From: Certhia americana
Lineage: Eukaryota; Chordata; Aves; Passeriformes; Certhiidae
Reading direction: 5' to 3'
Length of the DNA: 64,000 nt
Assembly: GCA_018697195.1 (NCBI GenBank)
Contig: CM031859.1
Coordinates: forward strand, 60,136,635-60,200,634
The position numbers and the translations under genes were made by a program. Within the stretch, counting starts at the first letter, position 1; every line of letters starts with the position of its first letter. The notes beneath the pieces were generated by a model that was not told the DNA's origin, did no database searches, and saw nothing but the letters and a program-made list of their open reading frames with translations. This document shows positions 1-13,068 of this stretch, in pieces.

Positions 1-1480
1 TCTTTAATGTGGTATATTCTTGAGAGATGCCTCACACATGAGTATCTTGGATTGCTTCCTACAAAACAGCAGAGTTCCTAAATAAAAGGAATGGGTAGGG
101 CAGAAGTGGAGATTATTTCAAACATGGCTTTAGAGGAGCTGATTTTGCTGCCATGTGGAGGCAAATGTTTGACTATGGAGGAAGAACATCTTAAAATGAG
201 CTATGCTCCAGAAGTGAGCAGATTGGTCCTTTCTAGAGGCCTGTGGTATTTCATTTCTTGGACGATGTGGGCTGTGATTCTGCTGAGGCTGCTGCTTCTG
301 TTTGTTTGCTTTTGCAGTGAACACGCTGCAGCTGAGATCACCTTTTCCAAAGCTCAGATGCACCTTCCAGAAAGCCAGGGCCCAGATGAGCATTTTGGTA
401 TTTGTGTCCCGTGATCAAGGGCAGGGCTTTGGAGGAAAACTGGAGCACAGCAGATGTTCAGACCAGGAATGCACACAGCCCTGCTCCTTTTTGACCCACT
501 GTACAACCCTTTTAGTTCCTTTGTTTTTCAGCTACTGGAGGCTATGACACAAATGTCTGTATGTGTATTGTTGCTTCCCATGACCGAAAGCCATTTGGGA
601 CAACTCCTGCACAAGTTTCCCCCCACCCCTCCCCAGCTCCAGTGACAGCAACCTGTGTCTCACACTACTTCTTGGCTTCAGCTCCCTCACAGAAAGGTGA
701 TCCATAAAGTGAACATTAGAAGGCATTTTCTGAGCCAGGGGCTTTCCCCCAGCAGGTTGCAGAACTGCCTGTCTGCTTCTCTCAGGGCTGGCTTTGTCTC
801 CCTCCAGCCTCCACAGCTGCATGCAGCTTTTGCTCTGACCACAGGGATGCTGGTGGCAGGGGAGGAAACCTGGCTCTAGGCAGAGATGCACAGGAAAAAA
901 GTTGCATTATACACAAGTCCTAAAACTCATCTGATTGGACAAGGACTCCAAGGCACAAAGAGGGGTTGTTGCTCCCGGGGGTGGTGGGAGCTCAGTCGAG
1001 GTGCAGCCTGCTTCCTCCCAGGAACAGCAAGGGGAGCATGGCTCAGCTGGAGGCAGTAGGGCTAACACACTGCCAGAGTGGCCACATTGGGCATGCAGTG
1101 GGTGAGTTAAGGACATACTTTCAGCCTTAATTCTGAGTTTCCTAGGTTTTGTCAGTTTAAGCCAGATTCCTAATGTTATTTTAATGCAGTTGTTTTGTGT
1201 GTGAATAATATGCTTTCTATGCCAAACCACAAGCCCTGGAACTAATATCTCATAAAAATGCCTAGAGTCCAAAGCTAATAGCTGTAATTCAGCTGATCGA
1301 GTGATGCCTAAAAAGTTACGGATTAACACTATTCCCCAAGGGGAAGTAAAATTAAACTCGGCTTCTGAGGGGCTGGGTGCTATTTTGCACAGTGTCTTAG
1401 CCTGGACTGAGGGATGCAGCTTGCTGCAGATCCTGGGCACCCCATGGCAGGGCTCAGTGCCCCGTGAGCAGAGGCTGGGG

Positions 1481-1514
1481 TGTGCGTGCGTGTGTGTGTG
1501 TGTGTGTGTGTGTG
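1481..1514. repeat. (TG)n microsatellite
   Basis: A near-continuous TG dinucleotide run of 34 bases with two early C interruptions (TGTGCGTGCG). Confidence 0.95.
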
Positions 1515-2328
1515 AGGGATTTGCATAATTTTTTTCCTTGAAAAAGCTCCCACCCTTCCAGCAACACCCCACCCAGTGCCGGGTCACTACAGCTCATCCT
1601 TGCACAGCCCTGATGTTGCAGGCAGTGATCCAGAAAAGGGGCCAAAAAGGGGCAGGGGCTGGTCCCTCACTCCCAGGCTGGTGGTGGCAGCTGAGGTGAC
1701 ATCAGGAGCTGTGCCTGCCAGGTACAGTGGGCAGGAGCTGGTGCTGGACCCAGCAAGGGGACAGGTGCCCCTTCCCCTCCCAAAAGGTCTGGATGAGGCT
1801 TGCAGTGAGCAGAGAGGGGACATGGAGGGCCAAAGCTGTCCCTTCATGCTCTTTCCAGGCAGGAAAGTCGTGCCACAGGATGTCAGTGCAGCCTGTGGGA
1901 ACGCCATGCCTCCCAAAAGAAACGATTGTCTCCTCTCAAGAGCACACAGGAAGATCTCTTTCCCAGAATATCTTATTTAGGAAACTTGCATCACAGCAGC
2001 AAAGCAGAATGCTTATTTGGGAATAGCAAAATGAGATGTGGCCCCAAGTGTGTGCTTGCCTGTAGGCTCTGTAGCACAAAGTGTGAGGAGGCATCAGAGG
2101 CAGCTGCTGGCTCGCGGTACCAAAGGCAGAGCTGGGTGGGCTGGAGGCCCAGCTGGTGTTTGCTGCCTGTGCCGTGTCCTCCAGTACTGGCTGCAGAGCT
2201 GTAAGGTATCAGGGATTTTCCTGTTACAACACAAAGGGATCAGCTAGATTAACTTCTGTGGAGGTGAGAAGGAAATGTGTCATGTTGACTGTTCTTTTTG
2301 CTCTAATTGGATTCAGACCCTCTTTCTG

Positions 2329-2334
2329 AATAAA
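2329..2334 (+). promoter_or_regulatory. Possible plus-strand poly(A) signal
   Basis: AATAAA follows the GC-rich patch and is followed within 30 bases by a GT-rich stretch (CTCCTGTGGTTTTTC). The arrangement fits the end of a plus-strand transcript convergent with AIG1. No coding exon was identified upstream, so this is weak. Confidence 0.2.
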
Positions 2335-3929
2335 TCTTGGTTTACTCCAGCTCCTGTGGTTTTTCATGGCTGTGAATGCAGAGGAGCTGTTTCAGGGGTG
2401 GGCAAGTGATTCTCGGCTTCAGTGGGGAAAGCAAAGGGACCACACTGTGGTGACTAGAGGTAGGCAGCCAGCAAAGAGCATGGCTCTTTGAGGAAGCTCT
2501 CATGGTTACATCCCAAACGAGGCTTTGTGGTCATGGACAGCTACTGGCAGCACGAGGTAAAAGCTGCTCTTTGAGCAGGGAATTTTCATCTTTTCTGTCT
2601 TTCAAGGCATCTTTCATCTGTCTTTCATGACATCTACAGCTGCTCTGGGTAAGCTGCAGCAGCACAGCACTGTGACCTGGGGGCAGGGCAATCCTGCCGT
2701 AAAAAAGCAGCATATGCCGGTCTCCTTCAACAGGGAGAGCTGCGCTGTCAGCGAATCTTCTGCACTTCATCATCCTCCTCTAGCTGGTGTGGAACACTGT
2801 AGGAAAATTGTCTTGGACTGCTGTTTTTCTAGGCCTGCTCGCTTGCAAACAGGAAAAGTACCTGCAGCAGGAGTGGCTTCTCAAGTTTGTCCCTTAAATA
2901 TCTGGAAACAAAATTTTCTCAGATGGAAAAGAAAGAAGGAAGAGCACAGCAGTGCTCATAGTTTAAGAATCCTAAGTCTGGGTAGCTGCAAGCTGCTAAT
3001 CGACCTCTCTGTGTTAATCCCTCTAAACCAGCAAACACCTTTCACTTCTGTGTCTCTTGCACTATGGAAACTTTTGGACATCTGTTCTGGTCAATGTGGT
3101 TTGAATCCCCCTGCCTCTGAGTCACATGGGTATCAAAATCCTCAGACCAGCTGGACTAAGTAATGCTTTCTTGATGAGCACAGCAGAAACAAGACGTAAA
3201 ATAAATCATTAAGTCAATGACATTTTTGGGGGATCTAAATTATGCCTGCAAAGGCATTACAGAGTCAAGGCTTGATTTTGACATTCTTCCACTTATTTCT
3301 TGTTCTTACAGGTGCAAATAAATGTTGCATAAAGAAGACACATGTCTCTGGAGAGCATCTGCTCCTGTAGTTTCCAAAGATGTCCTGTATTTGCAAATGT
3401 CTCTTTTTGTACATGAACCTCTAACTTGTCTGAGAGTTCCATTGTCTTATTGCAATTTGACATTAAAATTATCTTTTATTATACTTTTGGTTATGTTTCT
3501 CTCTGTGACAGATTAAGGTGTCTTCTGTTGGTTTTGATATTCTTTAATTGATCACTGAAGGATCAAATCCAGATGCTGGGTACTTTGTTTCTTTTGTTTT
3601 GAAAAGATTCTTTGTTTGAGGTGGGTATTGGAGTACATTGGTATACAGATTGTCATTGTTTTCAATGGCTCCTTTCGCCTTGATTATTTGCTCTTGCAGA
3701 ACTCTTTGGTTTTAGTACTTTTAGAGCCCGTGGGAGGTGCTAAATAAACACTTGAAACTATAAAAAAAGTTACTGGCCAACTGTGAGTTGGTAAAATTAA
3801 GTAAAATACATAGCATCACACAGGTAAGCAGAGCAACTGTTTTTCTCTTCCTGTGTTGTCCTGATTAACTTACAGCACGTCACATCCGGCCTTTACATTC
3901 TGCCTACCTGCAGAGTTTCCTACAGCCTC

Positions 3930-3968
3930 AAAAAAACAAAAAAAAAGAAAAAAAGAAAAAAGAAAAAA
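3930..3968. repeat. A-rich low-complexity stretch
   Basis: Runs of A separated by single C or G bases (AAAAACAAAAAAAAAGAAAA pattern). No adjoining CR1 or retrogene body was recognised. Confidence 0.8.
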
Positions 3969-5432
3969 GCCCAAAATAAAACCAGTATGATCAACTAATT
4001 TGAAGGAAGCTTTTTTTTTTTTAAATATGGACAATACAGTCTGTTTTTGTTATCTCTGGTTTTGGAGTGCCTGAGCCATTTCAGAAAATTTACCCTGAAT
4101 CAGACATGTAGAATTTCTTAATGAGGAATATTCCAATCTACAAAATGAAAATTAGGTTAAAGGAAAATAGCTGAAAACAGAGACTGCTACCAGAAAATAC
4201 GATACAACATGGGCATTGGGAGACACTGTAATGCAGAAATCCCTGCATCTCCTGAAGTTTGCCACCTCTACAACAAAGCTTCTTTGCTTCCACAAAGCAG
4301 TGGTATACAGGTTTTCAGGGAAGGAAGCAAAACAGAGCATTATTTCTAAGGGAAATCACAGGTGCAATAGGAGGGCTGTTGGTAAAGGCATTTCTTTCCC
4401 ATTGCAGCGCCCACACAGCACAGTGGGAATGGATCAATAGCAGAAGCAAGGACAGGATGGCCTTTAAGGGTCACCTAGTGAAAAAATTGGTAAGGGGCAC
4501 AAGCAGGCTGCCAGTTCCTCTCTTGCTGTCCTGCCAGGAGGAAGCATTAGTGAGAACAGGCTACTCCTCTGCAGATCGAAAGTAAAGATAAATGAATGAT
4601 TCAATCCAGAACTTTATAAAACCAGCAAGATGACTTTCTGAAATGCAGAAAGACCTATCCATCTGTTGCCTTCTTAGCAAGATGAAAATTGAAGGACACT
4701 GTATAAGCTGAGGGAAAACCCCAACACTCTTCAGCACAAAATTCAGTTAAATGTCTGCCCTCAGCAGCTTCCAAATCACATAAGCATCCGGAATATTGGA
4801 GGGCTGGGGCACAGTGCCTTAAGAGGCCAGGGCAGAAAACAATGTTGTCTCCTTGCAAGAGAAACTATAAATAGTATTTTAGCATCTTCAAGCAGGCAAG
4901 TTCATAAGTGAGCCTGCCTGACTGTGAACTGGCTTCTTCGACAACTTAGTATTCAGGAGAGGGAAGAATTGCCATAGCAACATTCCCATCTTCTGACATG
5001 TATCATGCAGATCATGTAGTCAAGGCAGCACAGCACCCTCTCACACATGTGCTCTGTGAACTTTTGTGTTCCTGACAATATTAAAGAGAGAACTGTGTCT
5101 CATGATTGACACACTTGCTTGTGTGTCTTTATGATTCCTTAAAAAATATATGGAAATGCTTCCCTTCCCCCACCCTCCTCCTTTGAACTGTTTTTTCTTT
5201 TCCATCCCACTGAAATGATGAGAACAGCTCCTGTCCCAGATCTGTAGATATATGTTCCTGACAGTAGTCCTACGCTATGCAAATGTGTAAACTGCAAAAT
5301 GTAAAGGGCTTTAAAAAATTAAGTAAATCCAGCAGAATCTAAATTCTGAGTGCTGAAAGGAACTAGAAATCTTTCAGTACCTGCATAATTAATGTTCTAA
5401 TAACCAAAGCCTTACATTTCTTTTCTGTTGTG

Positions 5433-5475
<43 letters not shown>

Positions 5476-5478
5476 TTT
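5433..5478. repeat. (ATTT)n tetranucleotide repeat
   Basis: A perfect TTAT/ATTT tetranucleotide array of about 11 units in intergenic DNA. Confidence 0.97.
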
Positions 5479-8400
5479 GCTTTGAGTTAGCCTGAAATCT
5501 CCAGACACACACATCAACCATTCCTATGGCACATGCAAGTATATATGCCACCCTGTGTGGGAGCTGAGTTCACAAGCAGAGCAGAATACCTGTTTGCAGG
5601 CAGGGTCTAAGTAACCCCTGGGATGGCTTTGGCTGTGTGGACTTCCCACTGTAGAAAAAGCCCCACACGTCACACAGGGCTAAGCTGCGGGACACTACAA
5701 ATGGGATGCTGCAACACGGTGCAGTGACATCCAGGTCTGTACCCTGACAGCAGTGACAGCCAGGTACTTGACTTTACAAGTGCTCTTGGTTTAATTGTAT
5801 GATAGGTCAACTCAGTGGACCTCTTCCTAAGCTTACTGCCTAGTCAGTATTGTGACTCTTTTCAAAAACTCTGTAATGCTAGAAAGAGTTGGAATCTAAT
5901 TATACCACTGTATTTATGTGTGTCTCTAACTACAGCTATCCCACCAGTGGTTCTGACATTAAAAGTACCACAAAATACTGTCATATGCCTACACACTTTC
6001 TCCTCAGACCTGGGATTTTACATGCTGTGCTGTCCTTGGCAGGATGCCTCTTGCACCATTTCTGCATACAGGTTGACCTCAGTAATAACTTTCTCCAAGG
6101 AATGGGCTCAAAATCCTTCATAACTCTAAGGCCTCAGCAGAAAGAGACCAAAACTCACTTTGACTGAGTGTTTTCTCTGGACTGTATGCACCTAGCTGTG
6201 GGCTACACCTGAATGAGGTAATTTTTCTAACCAGGTTGTTTTATCCTCCCTTAGCTGCCTTCTTACACAACTCCCCAGAGCTGCCTAATAAGCATTCACT
6301 GCAAAACATTCCCTTTGGATGGCAAAGCTCCCATTGTTTGTGCCAAGGGGCTCTTTTGTACAACTGTCTGCTGGAGGCAGGTAATCTTTGGATGGTAACA
6401 GCTTCTTCTATCTTTTCCCCACCCACATTCCTGTCCTCTCTACCACTCTTCTCCAAAGAAGGGTTACTGTACACAGCTTTGGTACCTTACCTGGCACCAA
6501 AGGAAACAGGACCTCATCATACCCCAGGCAGGGTGAATGTAATTATGTGGTAGTCAGTATTGCTTAGTGGTTCAGCTGGGATTACGTCTCCATTGAGCCA
6601 TCTCCTGAGCTTCATCCATGTTTGAAATCCCTCCCTGCCTTGGTATACTCCACACCTGCCCATCCCAAGAAATGAAGAGTCAAGAAATTCCCTCTTCATA
6701 ACTTCTTCCATGGTAACTCTTGGCCAGAATACGCACAGGTAGTTGAGGTCTCCATTATCACAGTTTGTGCTGCCTCACTAAGTACTGTGTGACTAATTGC
6801 CTCTTCCTGCCCTATGACTAATAGCACTCATATTAAGCCACCTCTAGGGAGAATGGTTTTGCAGCTTAATACCAGTCACAGAAGAGGGGTGACCTCCCTC
6901 TCTTTATCCCATTACATCTGTCAGGTGTAAACTTCAGAGCCAAACTGAGAATCATTATTATGTAACAACTTATTTTATTTTACATAGTAAATAAGCTAAG
7001 ACAATTATATGTAGACAGCTATCCAGGCACTTTTCTGCCTGGAGAAATGCAGGAACTGCAGAGTCCTGCAGCCACAGACTGTCCCTATTGCTATGGGCAA
7101 GATGGCCAGTGGCTGACCAGCCTTACTCTCAGGAGAAAAGTAGGAAGAAAAGGGGCTGTCAGTTTGGAGTTATTGTGGCATTACTGCCCCTGTCAAGAAT
7201 GATGCCTTCCACAGTGCCTGATTTCTTTCCATGCTGAGTAAGAAAATGCCATTTAACATACGACTGTCATCATTTGTTTCTGCAGAAGATCCTGTATACA
7301 TATGTGTATATATATGTGCCCATGTGTGTGTTTAACTTTTATCTACACAATACACATACAGAGAGGAGTATCTGCATAATAGAAAGCGAAGAGGTATCCT
7401 GTCCTAGAACTGACTGCGCTATAGCAATCTCTACATTTAGAATGCACACTGTGGAGATACTTCTCCAGCCTAACGGTAGAAATGTGTAATTTTTAATACA
7501 CAAGCTATATATAAAATGCTGAACCTGAACACCATGGCTAGTTACGACATTAATAACACGAAAAAGATGCTATTTCATTTCTGTCTCATTTTGCTCAACT
7601 ATAAGGAACAGCAGATACCTTCTCCAGTGGGCCACAAACTCTGTGGCCTACCTTTCAAATTTCTCCACTGGCATTTATTGTGATGAGGTTCAAATCCCTT
7701 TACAGCTGTGGTCTGAACAACAAAGGGGCACTTAAGGGAATAAGACTACAACTTGCTCTTCTGGGTTACATTAAAACCCATTCATTTCCATCTGTTACTT
7801 GAACATTTTTGATAAAAATAAAATTGCTCATTTTGGAGAATATACGCTAAATATATTTCATGTTTGTGGTCTGCAAATTGGGCAGTTCTGTTCTTCCTAG
7901 TTACTTAAATAATACAAGCAAGAGGAAGTAGCTATGCTCAAAATGCATATTTTCACTCTAAGCCCAAACCTCTGTCATTACGCCATTAGAGGCACTACAC
8001 AAAATGCCCCACCTGCCAGTCCACTTGTCCCTCATTCAGCAAAGCCCCTGCAATCAAAAGCACCTGTGTGTGCGCTGTGAGCTCAAGATGTGCCCAAGAA
8101 ATTTTCTAAACAGATTGCAAGATCCTTTTGCTTTTTTAGTTTAGTTGCATTCTCCCTTTGTTCCTGCTTTAAAAAGAGGAGGGAGAGATCATTGCCACTG
8201 TAGAAACCTGACCAGCCAAACCCTCAGATGTTCTTTTCTTCCCTGTGACTTTGGCAGTAATCCAACTCACGGGTTTCTGTCCTTCCCAGCAACACCTGTG
8301 ACCCCAGTTTAACCAGCTGGCCACAGCAGCAGGTGATGCTCTGAACCCCAGGAGCAGAGCAGCTGGGGTACCCTAGTGGAGATGATCTCCTCTACCAGGA

Positions 8401-11400
8401 TGCACCAGGCTTCGATCAGGAGCTTTCTTATGCAGCTGCAGACAGAAGACACCTGTCACCAATGTTTGACCCTACCCACATGACAACAGAGAGCATTAAA
8501 AGATAGGATTAGTAGCACTTCTCCAAGTTTGCATTGAGAGGTGACCTCACCTACACCTCTCCTATTGCTTGCTCCTTTACTCCCAGGGCAGGAACACCAA
8601 ACCTGCCTTGGTGATGCTAGCCCCAGGCTGATGGTCCCTTCAGGACTATACATCAGCTCACGTTTTAGATGATGAATCTTTTCAGTGTTCAGTCTAATGG
8701 TATCTGAGTCTTCAAAGGCTACTGAAGTGTGAATCAGAACAGACTGACCAATCCTTATAGAAAATAAAAGGCAAAGAATAAATTGTTGTTAGGATTTGAA
8801 GTAGTCTTTGAAAAGCAAATTCAATAAGAAAAATGAACTGAGAAATGTCTGCCTTATACACTGCCACTACAAACTCCCCTGTGGAGCCTGCAGAATGGCG
8901 AGCCATTTGTCAGTCTACTCAGTGTCCAAGTGGCTTTGACATGTACTGGTGGTGATTTTGCTAATATTACTCCCATGGGCAGAGAAGCAAAGACGAGGGA
9001 AAATTAGGGAAAATATTTGTCATTTTCCTTTAAAATAAGGCAATGGTTGCTACACAAAGACAGCAAATTACAGTTTTATCTCATACAAGCCAAATCACAA
9101 CTGAAAAAATGTTAAAATTGTGGCACAAGTTTGCAAATTATGGCAAAGCCTTTGTAAACAGAATGGTATGGGAACTATGAAACATGTTTTGGGGCAGCTA
9201 CATGCAGGCAGAAAGTAAGGATGAGCTTCCTAAAGCCAGATTAGGGTCATAGTCACAATGAAATTCATGACAACATGGTGGCTAGGCTTTCTAACCAGCC
9301 TTTTTCCCTAACACCCTTTGTTTGTGCTTGATTTCTAAAAAAAGAGATTACTAAGTTTGTAAAGTTGGGTATTGAAGATGAGGTAATGTCAGCATTTAGG
9401 CTGTCTGTTCAACCTTAATTTGGCCCCTTGTGAGCATGAATTATGATATTGCCTTTAATTAGATGATCACACAATATTTTTTCCTGTGCCTCATTCGTAA
9501 TACTTGATGGATGGCTCTCACTGAATGATGAAACTGTATTTTGTTTTCTGCTTGTGGTTCAAGGTGTGGCAGCTTTCCTTATTTACTGCACACTGTGCTC
9601 TTCTCCAACAACAAAACCAATGATTCCTTCATAGTTTCCCATGTTTTTCTATGGTTTATCATTAAAACTACAACATGACAACACTACTAATTTCATTTTA
9701 TTGCAGACCTCAAGGGAAAAGCTAGAGTTTTTTTCACCTAGTTCATCCATCTAGAAACTATTCTCACTGCTCAGGTTGTCATCAAAGCTTTGCTTCCCCC
9801 ACACTTCTATGCAGCTTCATTTGCATCACCTCTGGGGAGGTATTGACAATACATGGGAAGCAAAGTGGCTTCCCCATTCTGTGTCTTGGGTAGTCAAGGC
9901 ATGGAGAGGATCAACAGATTAGGGATGGCAGGGAAAATCCTATTCAGCCACAAGATGAATTATTCCCAAAGTTGATAAACACTCTGGAGAATTACCTGTG
10001 CACCACAGGGAAATACAGGCTTATTTTCTTTCCTAAAATTTGGACAAAGACAAATAGATACTCCCCATAAACTCAGAAATGATACAAACATAAATTTTGT
10101 CCTCAGACTGAGCTCCACAGCAAAAGTAGAGAAAAGTTTTCCAGACTTCTTTTTCTTTTCATAGACTTGCACTTGGAAATAAATGACTTGTTCTGACAAA
10201 AAGCTTTCCACCAAAAAAATTGTTCCCCCAAGAGAAATACCTTTCAGGGACAATTTCAGCCAAGATGGTTGAAATTTGGCAATTTTACAAGTGACTTTTA
10301 TTTTAGTCATCATTCATCCATCATCTTTCTTAAGAATGATAGATTGTGTAATCCTAAAGGGAATGAACACAGTCTAGAAGAGTGCTCTCTGAGTACACAG
10401 GCCCCCAAGTTATTTATATCATGGTTCATACATCAGGGGCTGGATTTAATGCTCTATAATGTTTTTGACTTTAAGTATGATGATTCAAAGCTCACAGGAG
10501 GTGGAGAACTTTTTGAGATGTGAGAAGACAAATTGAGTTCAAACCTTCTTGGAGCACTATAAATTTTCTTAAACCAAATGGAACCCACCACATTTTGTGT
10601 CACATATATTGCCTTTGGCTAACACTGCCAACCTCAGGGGCTTAACTGAGATCTAAGCTTGGTGTCTACTTTTTGAAGTGCTGAATATTCACAAATTCAC
10701 AGATATGAGAGATGACAACTTTAAGCATGCCTAGGCTCTACCTCTGAAAGGGAGCCTTCTTTCACTTGGACACCTACCTATGGATTCATCTATGCAATTC
10801 TGATCTCTGACATTTCTGTTCTCTTTACATTCTTACTACATTTCCTATATTGCATATAGTGGCACAGTATTAGAAGATAAACCTATCTTGAGCAGGTACA
10901 AAACTTGACGAGAAGGAGGAATTTTCCCATCATAGTTTTTTTGAGAGAGCTCAGACATTCAGTACTCAGTGGTGCCATACATACAGCAGACATGAGCTGA
11001 GTGTGCTCTAGCAGAATGGGTAGAGCAGTGTGGCATTTTGGCACTTCTTATTTTTATTTAACACATTCTTCCCATCAGAATGAATTCCTGAATTCTCTGA
11101 AGGAAACAATACTCGTGAAATAAAATTTAAAGAAATAAAAATGTCTTAGACTCAACAGCAGAGCATAGGTTATGCGAATTCTTCATATGACAAAAAGTCA
11201 CAGGATTTGTACTTCAGGCTTCCCACCCTAAGCCACAGTTGCTGCTGTTGGGAAGTACAGACAGATCCCCCAGAACATTCATTGTCCACCACTACTTTCA
11301 TGTTCTACCACAGCTTTCAGAAGCAGTGACTTTAAACAGTTCCTAGCTCACTAAACATGGCTGAATCCATGCCTTCTTTCCTTTCTGAGTTTTAAAAGCC

Positions 11401-12429
11401 TTTTGCAAGGCTTTTAAATTGTGCACTAATGTAATGGGGAGTTCACAAAAGCAGAACATAATATTCCTAATGCAAGGCCACATGGCTATGGCCATTTGCT
11501 TCCAATTCTACTGGTTCTGTGTGTCCTGCCCTCTCCCTCTGTAGCATCATTAGAGAAGCTCCTTCTTTATCTGGCCACTTATCTCCATGAAATTTCGAGT
11601 AATTTGCTTAGCCTTGAAATCTTTGCAACTCTTGATCAGCAAGATAAAAATAATCTAGTGGATGGACAGATAAAGACAATATCATTACCGAGTCTTGTTT
11701 TTGAAGGAAACAAACCAAAAAGCACATTGCTGAACTTGTGCTGTTTTGTATGATAGTGTGTACATAAATACATTCAGAAATTACTGTGGAGGCATGTAAT
11801 GAGATCAGTTTTCCCCAGAGTTATTCCAGAGTAGAAACATTGTTAAACCATATTACAACTCTGCAGAAATCCTGTTACTAAAAACAACACATTAACACAA
11901 TACATACTCAATGTGCTCTGTATATGTTAAAATAAATGACTAAATACACTAAAGAACAAATATGTGATATGAAGATCAATACTTGGATTGTAAAGTTACT
12001 TTTTAATAAAAATTCTCTTGCCAAAAATTATTCTATTCACTTTAGTTCTAGACAATTTTTCTGCCTACTAGAGTTACTTCTTGATTGTCTAATAATTAAA
12101 CAGAATCATGTCAAACTTAATCAATCAATAGTATTTTGCAATTGAATTCGTTATACAAAAAGGCATATGCTTAGCTTTAAACATTTGCTTATGTGCCTTC
12201 CTGAAGTAAGACTTAAATGCTCTCTTGTACAAAACAAACAGCTCAGTCCACCTATTGAGAACTTACAACTTGAAAATGCAGGATCTGTTATTTTACTATG
12301 AAGATAAGAGGAAAAATCCTCATGTAGAAATTATACAATCCACAGTTGACACTGGAAAACCTGAAAAATGTATCATTCAAATGCCATCAATCCATCTAAA
12401 ATTTCAAGAATCAGCATGAAGAAACAGAA

Positions 12430-13030
12430 ATGCAAGGATAATTTCATCTTTATTTAGGTCTTAAGATTTTAACACTGCAAGTAAGATTTCACTGGACTGG
12501 TATTAACATAACAAATTTAAGGCAGCTGTTACATAGTGTTACATTAATATTTCAGTCAGACTGAACTCTTCTTTAGATACATTCATGCAATTAACTTCTA
12601 TGCTGTAATTTGAAATATATAGTGCTTTGTTTCCCTGTATTAGACCTATCTGGTTAAGCTTTTCTTAAACAATACAGAGAATGGACTCACTGTTCTTCTT
12701 GGCAGAAGTAAAAAGATCTAATGAATTAACTATTTAATGACTTATTTGAGTCAAAAAATGCACGTTGAGAATGCCCTGGAGACAAAAATACATCTTATAT
12801 GTGTATGTCACATGCAAGGATGGAGACATTGAAAGTTGAAACATTAATATTATTCTTAGCTAAAATCATTTCTCCCCCCCCCCATAAAAAATCCAAAAAT
12901 ATCCTTGCACTGAGAAGTGGGCCCATGAAACTTCCTCCTTTCCAAAAGATTCCTCTCCAGGCCAAACTCTCTTGGGGATGAGAAATCTTCCATGGAGCCA
13001 TAAACAATCCTCTGTGTTGCCTCTTATTGT
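12430..13030 (-). other. AIG1: AIG1 3' untranslated region
   Basis: The region from the AIG1 stop codon to the first canonical poly(A) signal on the minus strand is about 600 bases. It has no other recognised feature except a run of ten C on the plus strand (G in the transcript) at 12874-12883. The 3' limit is inferred from the signal, not seen directly; longer isoforms are possible. Confidence 0.55.
12449..12454 (-). promoter_or_regulatory. Candidate AIG1 poly(A) signal
   Basis: AATAAA on the minus strand (TTTATT on the plus strand), the only canonical hexamer I see between the AIG1 stop codon and 12430. The transcript strand beyond it is T-rich with TGTTTCTTC, as expected for a downstream element. 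Cleavage would fall near 12430. Confidence 0.55.
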
Positions 13031-13068
13031 TCATTCCAATTTTGGCTTTTCTTTTCCTTCTTCAATAC
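13031..13068 (-). CDS. AIG1: AIG1 terminal coding exon with stop codon
   Basis: A short coding tail follows the acceptor CATATGTTTTCAG. It completes the split codon (T plus GT gives Cys), then reads IEEGKEKPKLE and a TGA stop at 13033-13031. Human AIG1 ends in a matching EEEKEKPKLE tail, so the acidic/basic cytosolic C-terminus is preserved with one Glu changed to Gly. The coding part is only 38 bp, too short to be found by open-frame length. It was recognised from its conserved tail, its acceptor and its phase. The exon continues as 3' UTR below 13031. Read in the +2 frame, which would be used only if an extra exon were included, the same bases stay open for 14 codons before a TAA. Confidence 0.92.

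Larger units (their letters stand above)
1..12429. other. Intergenic DNA downstream of AIG1
   Basis: No gene or RNA is recognised. Contents that can be named are a relatively GC-rich patch (about 570-2250), a TG microsatellite (1481-1514), plus-strand AATAAA hexamers at 81, 2329 and 3743, an A-rich stretch (3930-3968) and an ATTT repeat (5433-5478). In human the downstream neighbour ADAT2 is convergent with AIG1, but I found no deaminase-domain exon here. Open frames up to 226 codons occur but show no domain, repeat or splice logic. Confidence 0.6.

Noticed and set aside
907..1587. 226-codon open frame on the minus strand
   Set aside because: It includes the TG microsatellite, giving a His-Thr run, and shows no domain or splice logic. 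It is a chance frame in GC-richer DNA.
2627..3163. 178-codon open frame on the plus strand
   Set aside because: No recognisable domain, biased composition or flanking promoter. Consistent with chance in a 64-kb window.
10100..10170. KKKK-containing minus-strand tail as an alternative AIG1 terminal exon
   Set aside because: It gave no match to the conserved EKPKLE tail and has only a moderate acceptor, while the exon at 13031-13068 matches exactly.
1..12400. ADAT2, the expected convergent neighbour
   Set aside because: No deaminase zinc-site motif (HAE or PCxMC) was seen in plus-strand frames, so synteny alone was not used to annotate it.
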